Notes under the pieces: model-generated
Databases searched by the model: none
What the model saw: only the letters and a program-made list of their open reading frames with translations
What the model was told of the DNA's origin: nothing
Program-made: the position numbers and the translations under genes
Shown: piece after piece, positions 34,861-43,909 of the stretch
How positions within the stretch are numbered: the first letter of the stretch is position 1
How the letters are laid out: every line of letters begins with the position of its first letter
DNA from: Nocardioides daejeonensis
GTDB lineage: Bacteria > Actinomycetota > Actinomycetes > Propionibacteriales > Nocardioidaceae
Direction of reading: 5' to 3'
DNA length: 64,000 nt
Assembly: GCF_003194585.1 (NCBI RefSeq)
Contig: NZ_QHKZ01000002.1
Location: 62,001 to 126,000, forward strand

Positions 34861-35104
34861 GATGCAGTCCTTCGTCGTGTCCGAACGAGGTCGAATCTAG
34901 TCGCTCGGCACGACGATCCGGCGATGACCCGCCCGACGGACGTACGCCGAGGGCAACCGAAACGTCCCTTTCGCCGTCATAGGAGGTGAGCACGTCCGTC
35001 TCTTGAGAAAGACACGCGCGGTCCAACCTGTGGAGTGGTAACCCACCAGTCCATTGCCTTCATGGTTGGATGGTGAGTGCCGATCGGTGAGAGGAACACC
35101 ACTC

Positions 35105-35132
35105 GGGGAATCATTTCCCGAGATGCCTCGTT
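35105..35132 (+). promoter_or_regulatory. SigR/SigH-type promoter of the DUF7455 gene
   Basis: GGGGAAT (35105-35111) is followed by exactly 18 bp and then GTTGAG (35130-). This fits the GGAAT-N18-GTT pattern of oxidative-stress ECF sigma factors. The start codon is 35 bp beyond. The overlapping palindrome CTCGGGGAATCATTTCCCGA (35102-) may add an operator. The rest of the 304-bp gap 34864-35167 has no gene. Confidence 0.6.
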
Positions 35133-35167
35133 GAGAGGTGAGAACACACGAGAAAGTGAGGCCGATT

Positions 35168-35383
35168 GTGACTACTGCAGTTGCCCCCAGCACCTCCCTG
35201 ACTGCGGAGGATCGCTGCGACCGGTGCGGAGCCCAGGCCTATCTCCGCGTAGAGCTCGCCTCTGGCCTGGATCTCCTCTTCTGTGCCCACCATGCCCGGG
35301 AGCACGGCACCAAGCTCCGCGAGGTGGCCACGACCGTCGTCGACGAGACCCACAAGCTCTCCGGTATGCCGTCAGCGGACTGA
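35168..35383 (+). CDS. Small DUF7455 domain protein, zinc-ribbon-like
   Basis: The 71-aa protein has CDRCGAQA and CAHHAREH, which would bind one zinc ion (Cys2 plus Cys/His). Such small proteins are conserved across actinomycetes near sigma factor and topoisomerase genes, and their role is unknown. I start at GTG 35168, with residues TTAVAPSTSLTAEDRCDRC following, because the longer frame upstream is poor in conserved residues. A SigR/SigH-type promoter precedes it and a strong terminator follows. Confidence 0.78.
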   Translation: MTTAVAPSTSLTAEDRCDRCGAQAYLRVELASGLDLLFCAHHAREHGTKLREVATTVVDETHKLSGMPSAD

Positions 35384-35396
35384 CCCCTACTCACCG

Positions 35397-35432
35397 CGAG
35401 GCCCCGACCACCACCTGGTGGCCGGGGCCTCG
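35397..35432. terminator. Terminator hairpin after the DUF7455 gene
   Basis: CGAGGCCCCG (35397-35406) pairs with CGGGGCCTCG (35423-35432), and the inner CCACCA/TGGTGG extends the stem. It begins 13 nt after the stop codon. Confidence 0.8.
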
Positions 35433-35479
35433 CGCGTCTCGTCCGCGATTCGTGGGACGCCGCGCTCGGGGCAGAGGGC

Positions 35480-35490
35480 TTAGGTTAGCC
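35480..35490 (+). promoter_or_regulatory. Half of a DtxR/IdeR iron box
   Basis: TTAGGTTAGCC equals the left half of the consensus iron box (TTAGGTTAGSCTAACCTAA). The right half is missing and the sequence runs directly into a fragment of a siderophore-transporter ATPase gene. Confidence 0.45.
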
Positions 35491-35676
35491 ACCTTCTTGG
35501 ACATCAGTCACCGGGTGGAGCTGCTGCGACTCCTGCGTGACCTCAACCGCTCTACGGGCCGGACCATTGTCAGTGTCCTCCACGACCTCAGCCTGGCGTG
35601 CCGCTACAGCGACCACCTGGTGGTCGTGCCCGATCCCGTCTCAGGCACGCCGCTGATCGTCCCCGCAGGTGACTGA
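35491..35676 (+). pseudogene. C-terminal fragment of a siderophore ABC transporter ATPase
   Basis: The frame TFLDISHRVELLRLLRDLNR followed by TIVSVLHDLSLACRYSDHLV is the region just after the Walker B aspartate of FecE/FepC-type ATPases, including the D-loop and the switch His (LHDL). The Walker A and signature parts are absent, so only about the last 60 residues remain. The upstream iron box half suggests one deletion that removed the gene front and any other genes of the operon. Confidence 0.75.
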
Positions 35677-35706
35677 GGGCGCACGGGGCATGGCAGGCTG
35701 AGCGTC

Positions 35707-36183
35707 GTGAGCACCCTGGAGATCCTCGTCGCCCTGGCCATCGCGGTCGGGATCGTCGGCGTCGTGCTGCCGATCCTGCCCGGCACCCTCCTGATCGCGG
35801 CCGCAGTCGTCGTCTGGGCCGCCCAGGTCGGCGGCACCACAGCGTGGATCCTCACCGGTCTCGCACTCTTGCTCCTGGTCGCGGGCGGGATCGTGAAGTA
35901 CCTGCTCCCGGGCCGGAATCTGAAGCGCAGCGGCATTCCCAACGAGTCGCTGCTGATCGGCGCGGTGCTGGGCATCGTCGGCTTCTTCGTCATCCCGGTG
36001 ATCGGCATCGTCATCGGCTTCGCCGGCGGCATCTACCTGGCCGAGGCCAAGCGGGTGGGTCCTGCCGAGGCCAAGGTGACTACCTGGGCAGCGGTGAAGG
36101 CCGCCGGACTCTCGATGCTCATTGAGTTCGTCGCCGCCGTCCTGGCCGCCGCCACTTGGGCGACGGCCGTCGTGATCACCTAG
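35707..36183 (+). CDS. DUF456 domain membrane protein
   Basis: This 158-aa protein has four or five hydrophobic segments (about residues 5-38, 43-66, 82-107 and 126-157) with small glycine-rich motifs such as LPILPGTLLI and GAVLGIVGFFVIPVIGIVIG, typical of DUF456. The start is GTG 35707. Members are integral inner-membrane proteins of unknown function. It stands alone between the transporter relic and a convergent secreted-protein gene. Confidence 0.82.
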   Translation: MSTLEILVALAIAVGIVGVVLPILPGTLLIAAAVVVWAAQVGGTTAWILTGLALLLLVAGGIVKYLLPGRNLKRSGIPNESLLIGAVLGIVGFFVIPVIGIVIGFAGGIYLAEAKRVGPAEAKVTTWAAVKAAGLSMLIEFVAAVLAAATWATAVVIT

Positions 36184-36213
36184 AACGGCACGCGGACGGG
36201 CCGTCTACCGCGG

Positions 36214-36753
36214 TCAGTCGCTGACGACCCAGGGACTGAACGCCCGCTTGCCCGGCGCCCAGTCCGTGACAGGGTGCGACCCATCCCAGGAGTCGACCAT
36301 CTTCTGGCTCACCCGCACCGTGCTCGCAGACTTGAAGCAGGCCCGATCCAGGCGGAGCTTGGTGAAGTCCTTCGCCCAGTTGATCCGGAACCTGTAGTCG
36401 CAATCGACTCGTCGGTCGGTGAGCTTCCACTTCTTGACCTTGACCAGTGCGTAGTCGGTCCCGGACTCCAGTCCGGAGGTCAGGGCCAGCTCCGGACCCT
36501 TGCGCGACTTGTTGCTGTCGATGTAGATCGTCGTGCCCGATCCTCCGCCGTCACTGTGCTTGCGCAGGTCGGTGTGCGTCGTGCGCACCACGAGGCGGTC
36601 CTGCTTGTGCTTGACCTTCATCGCCACGATGTCGTGCGGTGAGGCGGTGGCGTCGGCGCCGTCCTCGACCACCACCGTGCCGGCGTACGCCGCGGGGATC
36701 GTCAGCGCCAGGCTGGCGAGGGTCGCTCCGACAACGATCAGACCGTTCTTCAT
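36214..36753 (-). CDS. Secreted hypothetical protein
   Basis: The 179-aa product has a Sec signal peptide (LIVVGATLASLALTIPAAYA, cut near residue 24). The mature part has alternating basic and hydrophobic residues and two Cys (DCDYRF and RACFKS). No known domain is recognised. The ATG at 36753 is preceded by GGAGGAGACGC, a good ribosome site. It would be exported and may be a small beta-rich protein. Confidence 0.7.
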   Translation of the reverse strand: MKNGLIVVGATLASLALTIPAAYAGTVVVEDGADATASPHDIVAMKVKHKQDRLVVRTTHTDLRKHSDGGGSGTTIYIDSNKSRKGPELALTSGLESGTDYALVKVKKWKLTDRRVDCDYRFRINWAKDFTKLRLDRACFKSASTVRVSQKMVDSWDGSHPVTDWAPGKRAFSPWVVSD

Positions 36754-36910
36754 GCGTCTCCTCCACTGTCTCGGGAGGGTCTCCGAGTAGTCCCTCTCCA
36801 CACAGGAGACGCGCGACCTCGCACGGAGGTTGCACGTCCAGGGACCGTGTCCCAGTCCCTGGGTACCCGGAATCGCGGTCAGGCACACATCACCGCGGCC
36901 CGGCGCGAGA

Positions 36911-38416
36911 TCAGTCCAGGTAGTCGCGCAGCACCTGCGAGCGCGACGGGTGCCGCAGCTTCGACATCGTCTTCGACTCGATCTGACGGATCCGCTCGCG
37001 GGTCACACCGTAGACCTTGCCGATCTCGTCGAGGGTCTTCGGCTGCCCGTCAGTGAGGCCGAAGCGCATCGAGACCACACCGGCCTCGCGCTCGGACAGC
37101 GTGTCGAGGACCGCGTGCAGCTGCTCCTGGAGCAGCGTGAAGCTGACCGCGTCAGCCGGGACGATCGCCTCGGAGTCCTCGATCAGGTCACCGAACTCGG
37201 AGTCGCCGTCCTCGCCGAGCGGAGTGTGCAGCGAGATCGGCTCCCGCCCGTACTTCTGGACCTCGACGACCTTCTCCGGGGTCATGTCGAGCTCCTTGGC
37301 GAGCTCCTCGGGCGTGGGCTCACGGCCCAGGTCCTGCAGCATCTGGCGCTGGACGCGGGCAAGCTTGTTGATGACCTCGACCATGTGGACCGGGATCCGG
37401 ATGGTGCGGGCCTGGTCGGCCATGGCGCGGGTGATCGCCTGCCGGATCCACCAGGTTGCGTAGGTCGAGAACTTGTATCCCTTGGTGTAGTCGAACTTCT
37501 CGACCGCACGGATCAGACCGAGGTTGCCCTCCTGGATCAGGTCCAAGAAGAGCATGCCGCGGCCGGTGTAGCGCTTGGCGAGGGACACCACGAGGCGCAG
37601 GTTGGCCTCAAGCAGGTGATTCTTGGCGCGACGACCGTCGTCGGCGATCCACTCGAGCTCTTCGAGCATCTTGGGGCTGATCTTGCCGCCCTTGGCCATC
37701 TTCTCCTCCGAGAAGAGGCCCGCCTCGATGCGCTTGGCGAGCTCGACCTCCATCTCGGCGTTGAGGAGGGGGACCTTGCCGATCTGCTTCAGGTAGTCCT
37801 TGACCGGGTCGGCCGTCGCGCCGGCGACCATGACCTGCTGGGCCGGCTCGTCCGTGTCGTCGGCAGCGGAGACGACGAAGCTGGAGGTGGCGGTGGCCTC
37901 CTCCTCGTCCTGCTTGATGCTGGGGTCGGCGGCGACGTCCTTCTCGAACTGCTCGTCGGAGATGTCCGGGAGCACCTTCTTGCCGTCCGGGCCGATGACC
38001 GCGGCCTCGACCGGGGCAGCCGATGCCTTCTTGGCGGCTGTCTTCTTCGCCGGTGCCTTCTTGGCGGGTGCCGCCTCGGCGGCGGGCGCGGCCTCGGCAG
38101 GTGCAGCGGCCTTCTTCGCCGGCGCCTTCTTCGCAGCGGTCTTCTTGGCCGTTGCGCTGGCACTCGCCTTGCGGGGGGTCGCCGCCGCGACCGCGCGACC
38201 CTGGTCCTCCACGTTGAGCGTCACCGTGATGCCGCGCTCGGTGAGGTGCACGAGCAGCGCACGCAGGTGCCGAGGCTCGATCGCGGCCTGCTCGCTCGCC
38301 CGGCGCACCGCGTCAGGGGTGATCGTGCCGGTCGGGGCCGCCTCCTCGACGAGTCCGACGATCGCCGGGTGCGCAAGCACCTCGGCCGGCAACAACTTGC
38401 GTGAGTTCGAAGACAC
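36911..38416 (-). CDS. sigA: Principal RNA polymerase sigma factor (RpoD/SigA/HrdB)
   Basis: The protein (501 aa) carries region 1.1, a Lys/Ala-rich linker (about residues 80-135), region 1.2 ([16 protein letters not shown]), the core region 2 with [17 protein letters not shown] and [19 protein letters not shown], region 3, and region 4.2 ([24 protein letters not shown]). The C-terminus LRDYLD is typical for the housekeeping sigma. I start at GTG 38416 because GAGAGG lies 5 nt upstream; GTG 38422 is an alternative. The AK-rich linker is characteristic of actinomycete SigA/HrdB. Confidence 0.92.
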   Translation of the reverse strand: MSSNSRKLLPAEVLAHPAIVGLVEEAAPTGTITPDAVRRASEQAAIEPRHLRALLVHLTERGITVTLNVEDQGRAVAAATPRKASASATAKKTAAKKAPAKKAAAPAEAAPAAEAAPAKKAPAKKTAAKKASAAPVEAAVIGPDGKKVLPDISDEQFEKDVAADPSIKQDEEEATATSSFVVSAADDTDEPAQQVMVAGATADPVKDYLKQIGKVPLLNAEMEVELAKRIEAGLFSEEKMAKGGKISPKMLEELEWIADDGRRAKNHLLEANLRLVVSLAKRYTGRGMLFLDLIQEGNLGLIRAVEKFDYTKGYKFSTYATWWIRQAITRAMADQARTIRIPVHMVEVINKLARVQRQMLQDLGREPTPEELAKELDMTPEKVVEVQKYGREPISLHTPLGEDGDSEFGDLIEDSEAIVPADAVSFTLLQEQLHAVLDTLSEREAGVVSMRFGLTDGQPKTLDEIGKVYGVTRERIRQIESKTMSKLRHPSRSQVLRDYLD

Positions 38417-38544
38417 GAACACCTCTCGGTCAAGCTTTGGGGCGCGGCAAGTCCCGGTGTCGTCAAGAGCCGCTCGCACATTCTGACACGGCCCCCCTGA
38501 GGTTGCCCGCATCGGGCCACCCTCCCCGCCGGGAGTGCCGACGA

Positions 38545-39120
38545 TCAGGCCGTCGGCTTGGCCGCTTTCGCGGCCGCCTTCATCTGCTTCTTGAAGTCGC
38601 GCACCTTCTGCAACGACTCGCCGTCGACGACGTCTGCGACCGATCGGTAGCCCTCCAGCGCGTAGTCGCCGGTGACCTTCTCCCATCCGTCGAGCTGCAC
38701 CCCCAGCTGCTTGGCAAGGAGCGCCTGCAGGATCTTGGCCTTCTGAGCGCCGAAGCCGGGCAGTGCGCGGATCCGCTTATCCAGGTCCTTGGCGTCCTTC
38801 GCCTCGGTCCAGAGCCGCTCGGTCGAGCCGTCGTACTCCTCGACCACCAGCCGGGCCAGCTCCTGGAGACGCGCGGCCATCGAGCCCGGGAACCGGTGCA
38901 CCGCCGGGGTCACTGCGCACAGCGCCGCGAACTCCTCCGGGTCGGCACCCGCCACCACCTCCGGGGTGAAGCTGCCCAGACGCGAGAGCACCTTGTGCGG
39001 GCCGCGGAACGCGTGCTCCATCGGGTACTGCTGGTCCAGCAGCATCCCGACCAGCAAGGCGAAGGGATCTCTCGTCAGCAACTCGTCAGCTGCGACATCT
39101 TGGGCGATCTGGATCGACAT
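38545..39120 (-). CDS. HhH-GPD-type base excision DNA repair protein
   Basis: The 191-aa protein starts [15 protein letters not shown] and keeps the helix-hairpin-helix segment [22 protein letters not shown], where the hairpin contacts the DNA backbone. The glycosylase Lys and Asp are less clear. This actinobacterial family of small HhH-GPD proteins is annotated as a DNA glycosylase, but no substrate is known. A truncated paralog is at 40664-40794, on the other side of a gene of unusual composition. The 58 nt to the next gene hold nothing notable. Confidence 0.82.
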   Translation of the reverse strand: MSIQIAQDVAADELLTRDPFALLVGMLLDQQYPMEHAFRGPHKVLSRLGSFTPEVVAGADPEEFAALCAVTPAVHRFPGSMAARLQELARLVVEEYDGSTERLWTEAKDAKDLDKRIRALPGFGAQKAKILQALLAKQLGVQLDGWEKVTGDYALEGYRSVADVVDGESLQKVRDFKKQMKAAAKAAKPTA

Positions 39121-39178
39121 GCCTAGATCCTCCCACCACCACTCCCCCGCTTGTAATCACCCAGGCTTCCGGGTCACT

Positions 39179-40588
39179 TCAGGCGCCGTCGTCGGCCTGC
39201 CCTGGCCCCACAGGGAGACGGTAGGCGGCGTAACGCAGAGAACGGCCAGGGACGGGCTCAATCAGCCCATTCTTGATCATGTTCTTAAAGATTCGCTTGA
39301 CTGAGTTTTCGGATCCGTTCCCAGTTAGTCCGCGGACCACCGAGTTCGTGATCTCGTCATGCGCCTGAAGGTATTCCAGGACCAATTCTTCAGGACTCGC
39401 GAGGCGCTGATGACGAATCAATACCAGGACCGAGGTTCCGCGATCAATGACCTCGGGAGCCCTCAATTTCATCTCGCGCATGGCATCAATCGCCGCCTGC
39501 AGCCCTTCACCAACATCCTTGTTGGGCGGGTCGGGAAACTTGGTAATCCATCTTACGATGTTTCCATTGCGCGAGAAACGTTCGGTCAAGATCGTTTCGG
39601 GAGTAATGTTTGAGGGGAGCCCTCCGGGGCTCTCTACTTCGATCCTGTTGTCAAACACGCGAACATGGACGTCATCAGCAATGCTGTAATCACGATGCAG
39701 TACCGCATTCGTGATAATCTCATGAAGAGTGACTTCAGGATACGTAACCTTCTCAAGCCCCGCAGGCCCCATGACTCGGATGCCCTCCATCATCTCTACG
39801 GTCGCACGCACCGCGTCCTTGATCAGGTTGTAGGCGTTCCCCTCGATGGTCTGAGGCTGCCCAACCAGGCTGGCACGCGTACCCTGATCCTCGGTTGTGG
39901 TGTACCGATACAGCTTCAATCCGGTCTGCTTCGGCAGTGCAGACTGTGGTTCGTCCGCAAAGAGAACCAAAGAGGCGACCGTGGGCTTGCCCTCGCGAAC
40001 AAGCAATTGCTTCCGCAGGAAATCGATCGGCTCCCTTGAGGGAACCACCTCAAGCATGAACCCGATAATGCTTTCAGAATTCGAGACAAAATCGATCGGG
40101 ACATCGACAGGATGAGTCTCGAAACTACGAGTTCCCTTGCGGTACTCCAGTCGCGTCAGCGCTTCCCCTGTAGCGGGGATGCACTGTGCCCCTCGTCGGA
40201 CATACGCCCTCTGGTCAGTCGAGTATGACACTCCACTGGAGCGCCGCACTGAGACCTTAAGGACGTAGCCAGCCTCCCTATTTGATTCCAAACTCAGAAA
40301 CTCGTAGTCGACCTCGTTTCCAAGAGGAAACACGGACTCGAATGCTTGAATGTGGCCATTTGCATCTTCGATCGACGAGAATCCCCGCCATTGGAAGACT
40401 TTGTTTTCTTTATCTTCCGAAATTCCAATATACAGATCGCCGCCATCGGAATTCGCAAACGCAGATAGGGCGCGCGCACTCTTGGACGGTGCAATTTCGG
40501 TCGCCTTGAAGTCAAGCACATAGCCCTCCTCTTCCCCGAGGAGAACATTTGCAGAATCGTCGTTAATGACGGTGGTTTCAAAACTCAT
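39179..40588 (-). CDS. AlbA/Schlafen-type putative DNA-binding plus ATP-binding protein
   Basis: The 469-aa protein begins with an AlbA_2 (Schlafen-like) domain (EEEGYVLDFKATEIAPSKSA...FANSDGGDLYIGI). The C-terminal half has a HATPase-type segment (EVTLHEIITNAVLHRDYS, then FDNRIEVESPGGLPSNI) and ends in a winged-helix-like stretch. Such proteins are common in accessory and defence regions. The base composition is clearly lower in GC than both flanks and codons ending in A or T are frequent, so recent transfer is likely. It is flanked by an intact and a broken HhH-GPD gene. Confidence 0.78.
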   Translation of the reverse strand: MSFETTVINDDSANVLLGEEEGYVLDFKATEIAPSKSARALSAFANSDGGDLYIGISEDKENKVFQWRGFSSIEDANGHIQAFESVFPLGNEVDYEFLSLESNREAGYVLKVSVRRSSGVSYSTDQRAYVRRGAQCIPATGEALTRLEYRKGTRSFETHPVDVPIDFVSNSESIIGFMLEVVPSREPIDFLRKQLLVREGKPTVASLVLFADEPQSALPKQTGLKLYRYTTTEDQGTRASLVGQPQTIEGNAYNLIKDAVRATVEMMEGIRVMGPAGLEKVTYPEVTLHEIITNAVLHRDYSIADDVHVRVFDNRIEVESPGGLPSNITPETILTERFSRNGNIVRWITKFPDPPNKDVGEGLQAAIDAMREMKLRAPEVIDRGTSVLVLIRHQRLASPEELVLEYLQAHDEITNSVVRGLTGNGSENSVKRIFKNMIKNGLIEPVPGRSLRYAAYRLPVGPGQADDGA

Positions 40589-40663
40589 ATGGCGCAGTTT
40601 GCCACAGGCATACGGGAATCGACGGGGATTCTCCCTAGATGAACCGCCAGCTTGCCTGAACCA

Positions 40664-40794
40664 TCAGGCCGCGAACTGCGACACGTTGTCCATCGGTACT
40701 GCTGGTCGAGCATCATGCCCGCGACGAGGGCGAAGGCGCTGCTGGAGAGCACCGCGTCCGCGTCCGGGTCCTGACAGATCTGGAGGTCCACCAT
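40664..40794 (-). pseudogene. N-terminal fragment of a second HhH-GPD repair gene, frameshifted
   Basis: The start MVDLQICQDPDADAVLSSSA and FALVAGMMLDQQY match the N-terminus of the HhH-GPD protein at 38545-39120 ([13 protein letters not shown] and [13 protein letters not shown]). One C is missing at about 40700 (TACCGATGG against TACCCGATGG), after which PMDNVSQFAA ends at a stop. Similarity ceases at the point where the low-GC neighbour region begins, so this gene was probably cut by the insertion. Confidence 0.65.
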
Positions 40795-40869
40795 GGGGCC
40801 AGTCTGCCAGCGCATCGTGCCTGTGGAGAGCGCCTGCCGTACGTCGGCCCGGTGAGGCACGCTGGCGAG

Positions 40870-41328
40870 GTGCCCGATTCCTCCACTCCCCCGTCGCGTA
40901 CACCCCTGTCGCCGCGAGGACGGGCGCTGCGTCAGGCCGTGCTGGCGCTGCGACAGGAGCACCGCGGATGGACGTTTCCGGCACGTCTGCGGGTCGGCGT
41001 GGTCGCACGGTCGCAGGTCGAACTGACGATCACCGACGCCCCGGGGCCGGATCCGGCCCTGCGAGCCGACGTCGTCGACGCGCTGGTCGAGCACGCGCTG
41101 GTGCGCGCCGCCCTTCCGCACGACGAGACCGGCGATGGGTGGGTGCTCCGCGCCGGTGCCCTGCTCCCCGACGAGGAGGAGTGCGCGTGGCTGCACGAGG
41201 TGGACCGCGCCGTACGACTGCGAGGGCTGCTGGCCCCGCACCTGCTCCTGATCACCAAGACGGGCTGGTACGACCTGCGTGACGGGAGCAGCAAGACCTG
41301 GAAGCGACTGCGGGAGCGGCGCGCCTAG
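40870..41328 (+). CDS. Hypothetical protein
   Basis: The 152-aa protein has a charged N-terminus, a hydrophobic beta-rich middle (FPARLRVGVVARSQVELTI) and the C-terminal ITKTGWYDLRDGSSKTWKRL. I do not recognise a family. Codon bias is typical of the genome. GTG 40870 is chosen, and GTG 40852 is an alternative. It is convergent with the GCS2-family gene, whose stop lies 11 bases further on. Confidence 0.6.
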   Translation: MPDSSTPPSRTPLSPRGRALRQAVLALRQEHRGWTFPARLRVGVVARSQVELTITDAPGPDPALRADVVDALVEHALVRAALPHDETGDGWVLRAGALLPDEEECAWLHEVDRAVRLRGLLAPHLLLITKTGWYDLRDGSSKTWKRLRERRA

Positions 41329-41338
41329 CGCACGGGAC

Positions 41339-42808
41339 TCAGGAGTCCCAGGTGTGCACCGGCGCGTTCTCGTGCATGAGCTCGCGGTAGTCGACCAGGG
41401 CGCGACGTACCGCCTCCGCACGCCCCAGGTCGGCGTCGCGGGCGTGCATCCGGTCGGCGAACCAGGAGGCGCCGTTGACGCCGGTGACGCACCGCTGCTC
41501 GATGATGCCGAGGAGCCGGTCAGAGTTCTCCGCACGCACACCCCACGCAGCCAAGCCCTCGGCGGCGACCGGAAGCAGTCGGCGCAGCACGAGTTCCGCG
41601 GCGCGCACCTGACCCAGCCCCGGCCAGTAGACCTCCGCCTCGATCCCGTGCCTGGCAGCCTGGTGGAAGTTCTCCTCCGCTGCGCTGAAGGACATCTGCG
41701 ACCAGAGCGGGCGCTCGGAGCCGGAGAGCTGCCGCACCAGCCCGAACCAGAACGCCGCGTTGGCGAGGGTGTCGACGACGGTCGGCCCGGCAGCGAGCAC
41801 CCGGTTCTCCACGCGCAGGTGCGGCACCCCGTCGGCGATGTCGTAGACCGGCCGGTTCCACCGGTAGATGGTGCCGTTGTGAAGCCGCAGCTCGGGAAGC
41901 GTCGGCACACCACCGTCGGCGAGCACCTGCTCCGGGTCCTCGGCGTCCGTCACCGGGAGCAGCGCCGGGAAGTAGCGGACGTTCTCCTCGAAGAGGTCGA
42001 AGACCGAGGTGATCCAGCGCTCGCCGAACCACACCCGCGGGCGCACACCCTGTGCCTTGAGCTCTTCGCTGCGCGTGTCTGTCGCCTGCTCGAAGAGAGG
42101 AATCCGCGTCTCGCGCCACAGCTCCCGGCCCAACAGCACCGGCGAGTTCGCGCCCACCGCCAGTTGGATGCCGGCGACGGCCTGAGCCGCGTTCCAGTGT
42201 CCGGCGAAGTCGTCGGGCGAGCACTGCAGGTGGAACTGCGTGCTGGTGCATGCGGCCTCGGGGATGATCGAGTCCGCCGTGGTGCGCAACCGCTCGACGC
42301 CGGCGATGTCGATGACGATGTCCTCGCCGCGGCTGTTGAGGATCTGGTCGCTCAGCAACCGGTAGCGAGGGTTGGGACTGAGCGCGTCCTGGGTGAGGTG
42401 GGCATCAGCCAAGGTGGGCAGGATGCCGATCATCACCATGTGGGCACCCACCTCGCGGGAGCGCTGCTCCGCATGGTTGAGGCTGCGCCGCAGCTCCTCC
42501 TCGTAGACCTCGAGCCCGTCCTTGTGGAGGTGCCGCGGCGGCACGTTGATCTCCACGTTGAACTGGCCGAGCTCGGTCTGGAAGTCGGGATCGGCGATCT
42601 GCTCCAGCACCTCGGCGTTCTTCATCGCCGGCAGGCCGCGGTCGTCGACCAGGTTGAGCTCGATCTCCAGCCCGATCATCGGATCATCGGTGTCGAAGAC
42701 CGACTCGCGCAGCATGCGGGTGAAGACGTCGAGGCACTGTCGCACCTTCTCCCGATAGCGGGCCCGATCGGCACGGGAGAACTCCTGGGAAGCGATCTCT
42801 TCACCCAT
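41339..42808 (-). CDS. Glutamate-cysteine ligase family protein (GCS2)
   Basis: This 489-aa protein contains the GCS2 metal and substrate segment IGLEIELNLVDDRGLPA at residues 46-62, QFNVEINVPPRHL, and CTSTQFHLQCSPDDFAGHWNA. It belongs to the ATP-grasp-like carboxylate-amine ligase family that includes EgtA and YbdK. The exact product is unknown; a gamma-glutamyl compound is likely. The ATG at 42808 fits this family. It is in the same direction as the DUF4192 gene upstream. Confidence 0.8.
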   Translation of the reverse strand: MGEEIASQEFSRADRARYREKVRQCLDVFTRMLRESVFDTDDPMIGLEIELNLVDDRGLPAMKNAEVLEQIADPDFQTELGQFNVEINVPPRHLHKDGLEVYEEELRRSLNHAEQRSREVGAHMVMIGILPTLADAHLTQDALSPNPRYRLLSDQILNSRGEDIVIDIAGVERLRTTADSIIPEAACTSTQFHLQCSPDDFAGHWNAAQAVAGIQLAVGANSPVLLGRELWRETRIPLFEQATDTRSEELKAQGVRPRVWFGERWITSVFDLFEENVRYFPALLPVTDAEDPEQVLADGGVPTLPELRLHNGTIYRWNRPVYDIADGVPHLRVENRVLAAGPTVVDTLANAAFWFGLVRQLSGSERPLWSQMSFSAAEENFHQAARHGIEAEVYWPGLGQVRAAELVLRRLLPVAAEGLAAWGVRAENSDRLLGIIEQRCVTGVNGASWFADRMHARDADLGRAEAVRRALVDYRELMHENAPVHTWDS

Positions 42809-42869
42809 GACGGCAGCGTAGTCGCCCCTCTCGCGCCTGGAAACGCTCACGCAGCCTTGCCGAGGCCGC

Positions 42870-43802
42870 TCAAGCGCCCCAAGCGCGCGGCGGGACGGCT
42901 CCCTGCAGCTTCTCGGCGACGAGGGCCGCGACCGGATGCCGCGGACCAGCCGCGTCCGCCCGGTCGACGGCACACCAGGCGAGCGCGCCCTCCCCGGCCA
43001 GCCACGCGGCCATCGCGGTGACTGCCGCGACGGGCGCCAGGAGCTCCGGCGGCGTCCGGCGCAGCACCCCACACCAGAACTCGGCGCGGGCGCTCGCGAT
43101 CGCGTCGCGGCGCATCCCGTGGACGACCCGCTCGACGGTCGCCTCATCAGCGAGCAGTGTGGCGAGCTCTGCCACCAGCTCGGCGTCTGGCACTCGGCCG
43201 CCCCGCAGGTGCCGGCGTACGACGGCGCGCACGCGGTGCGCCGCTCCCTCACCTCGCTGCGGCACCGGGAGGTCGGGCAAGATCGCACGCACGGCCGCTA
43301 CGCCGTCCGGGTCGGGATCGAGACTGGCCGCCAGCGCCTCGCGACTGCGATAGGTGATCCGGCCCTCCAGCACCCCGCGCATCGTGAGCGGATGGTGATC
43401 GATGTCGAAGGGCACACCGTCGACACGGGCGCCCGCGACGCCGTCGACCAGCGCGAACCACCGATCCTCGTGAACGCGCAGCACGATCAGCACGCCGATG
43501 CCTGCCAAGAGGAAGCGGAGCATGATCAGGTCGGTCAGACGAGCAGCGATCCGCACGTCGTCGGTGTAGAGGACGAAGGCCGCGGTCGCGACCTGGTTGC
43601 AGTTGGCCGCCGAGAGCAGCTGGCCGAGCACCTGCTCGTCGTCGGTCGGCGAGGCCGGCAGATCGACCCGCGCATGCATGGCGGTGGGGCCGGCACAGGT
43701 GAGCATCACCACCGACGCCGTGGGCTGGAACCCGATCACGAACGGCACCATCGCGAGAAGGTCCTCGGTGGTCCTGATGACGAAAGCTGATGTCGTGTCC
43801 AT
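42870..43802 (-). CDS. DUF4192 domain protein
   Basis: The 310-aa protein starts with FVIRTTEDLLAMVPFVIGFQPTASVVML, the DUF4192 signature of actinobacterial proteins. It has no known activity. There is a long Ala/Val-rich helical C-terminus. The ATG at 43802 lies 107 bp from the divergent dinB start, so a shared promoter region between them is likely. I see no SOS box with confidence. Confidence 0.8.
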   Translation of the reverse strand: MDTTSAFVIRTTEDLLAMVPFVIGFQPTASVVMLTCAGPTAMHARVDLPASPTDDEQVLGQLLSAANCNQVATAAFVLYTDDVRIAARLTDLIMLRFLLAGIGVLIVLRVHEDRWFALVDGVAGARVDGVPFDIDHHPLTMRGVLEGRITYRSREALAASLDPDPDGVAAVRAILPDLPVPQRGEGAAHRVRAVVRRHLRGGRVPDAELVAELATLLADEATVERVVHGMRRDAIASARAEFWCGVLRRTPPELLAPVAAVTAMAAWLAGEGALAWCAVDRADAAGPRHPVAALVAEKLQGAVPPRAWGA

Positions 43803-43909
43803 ACCTGGGTGCTCCCCGACCCCGAACGGACCAATCCGAGCACGCGCGACCTGTGGAGGAACCGGCCACCGACGCGGTCCGACGGCCAAGATCGGGCTAC
43901 GTTGCGTGC

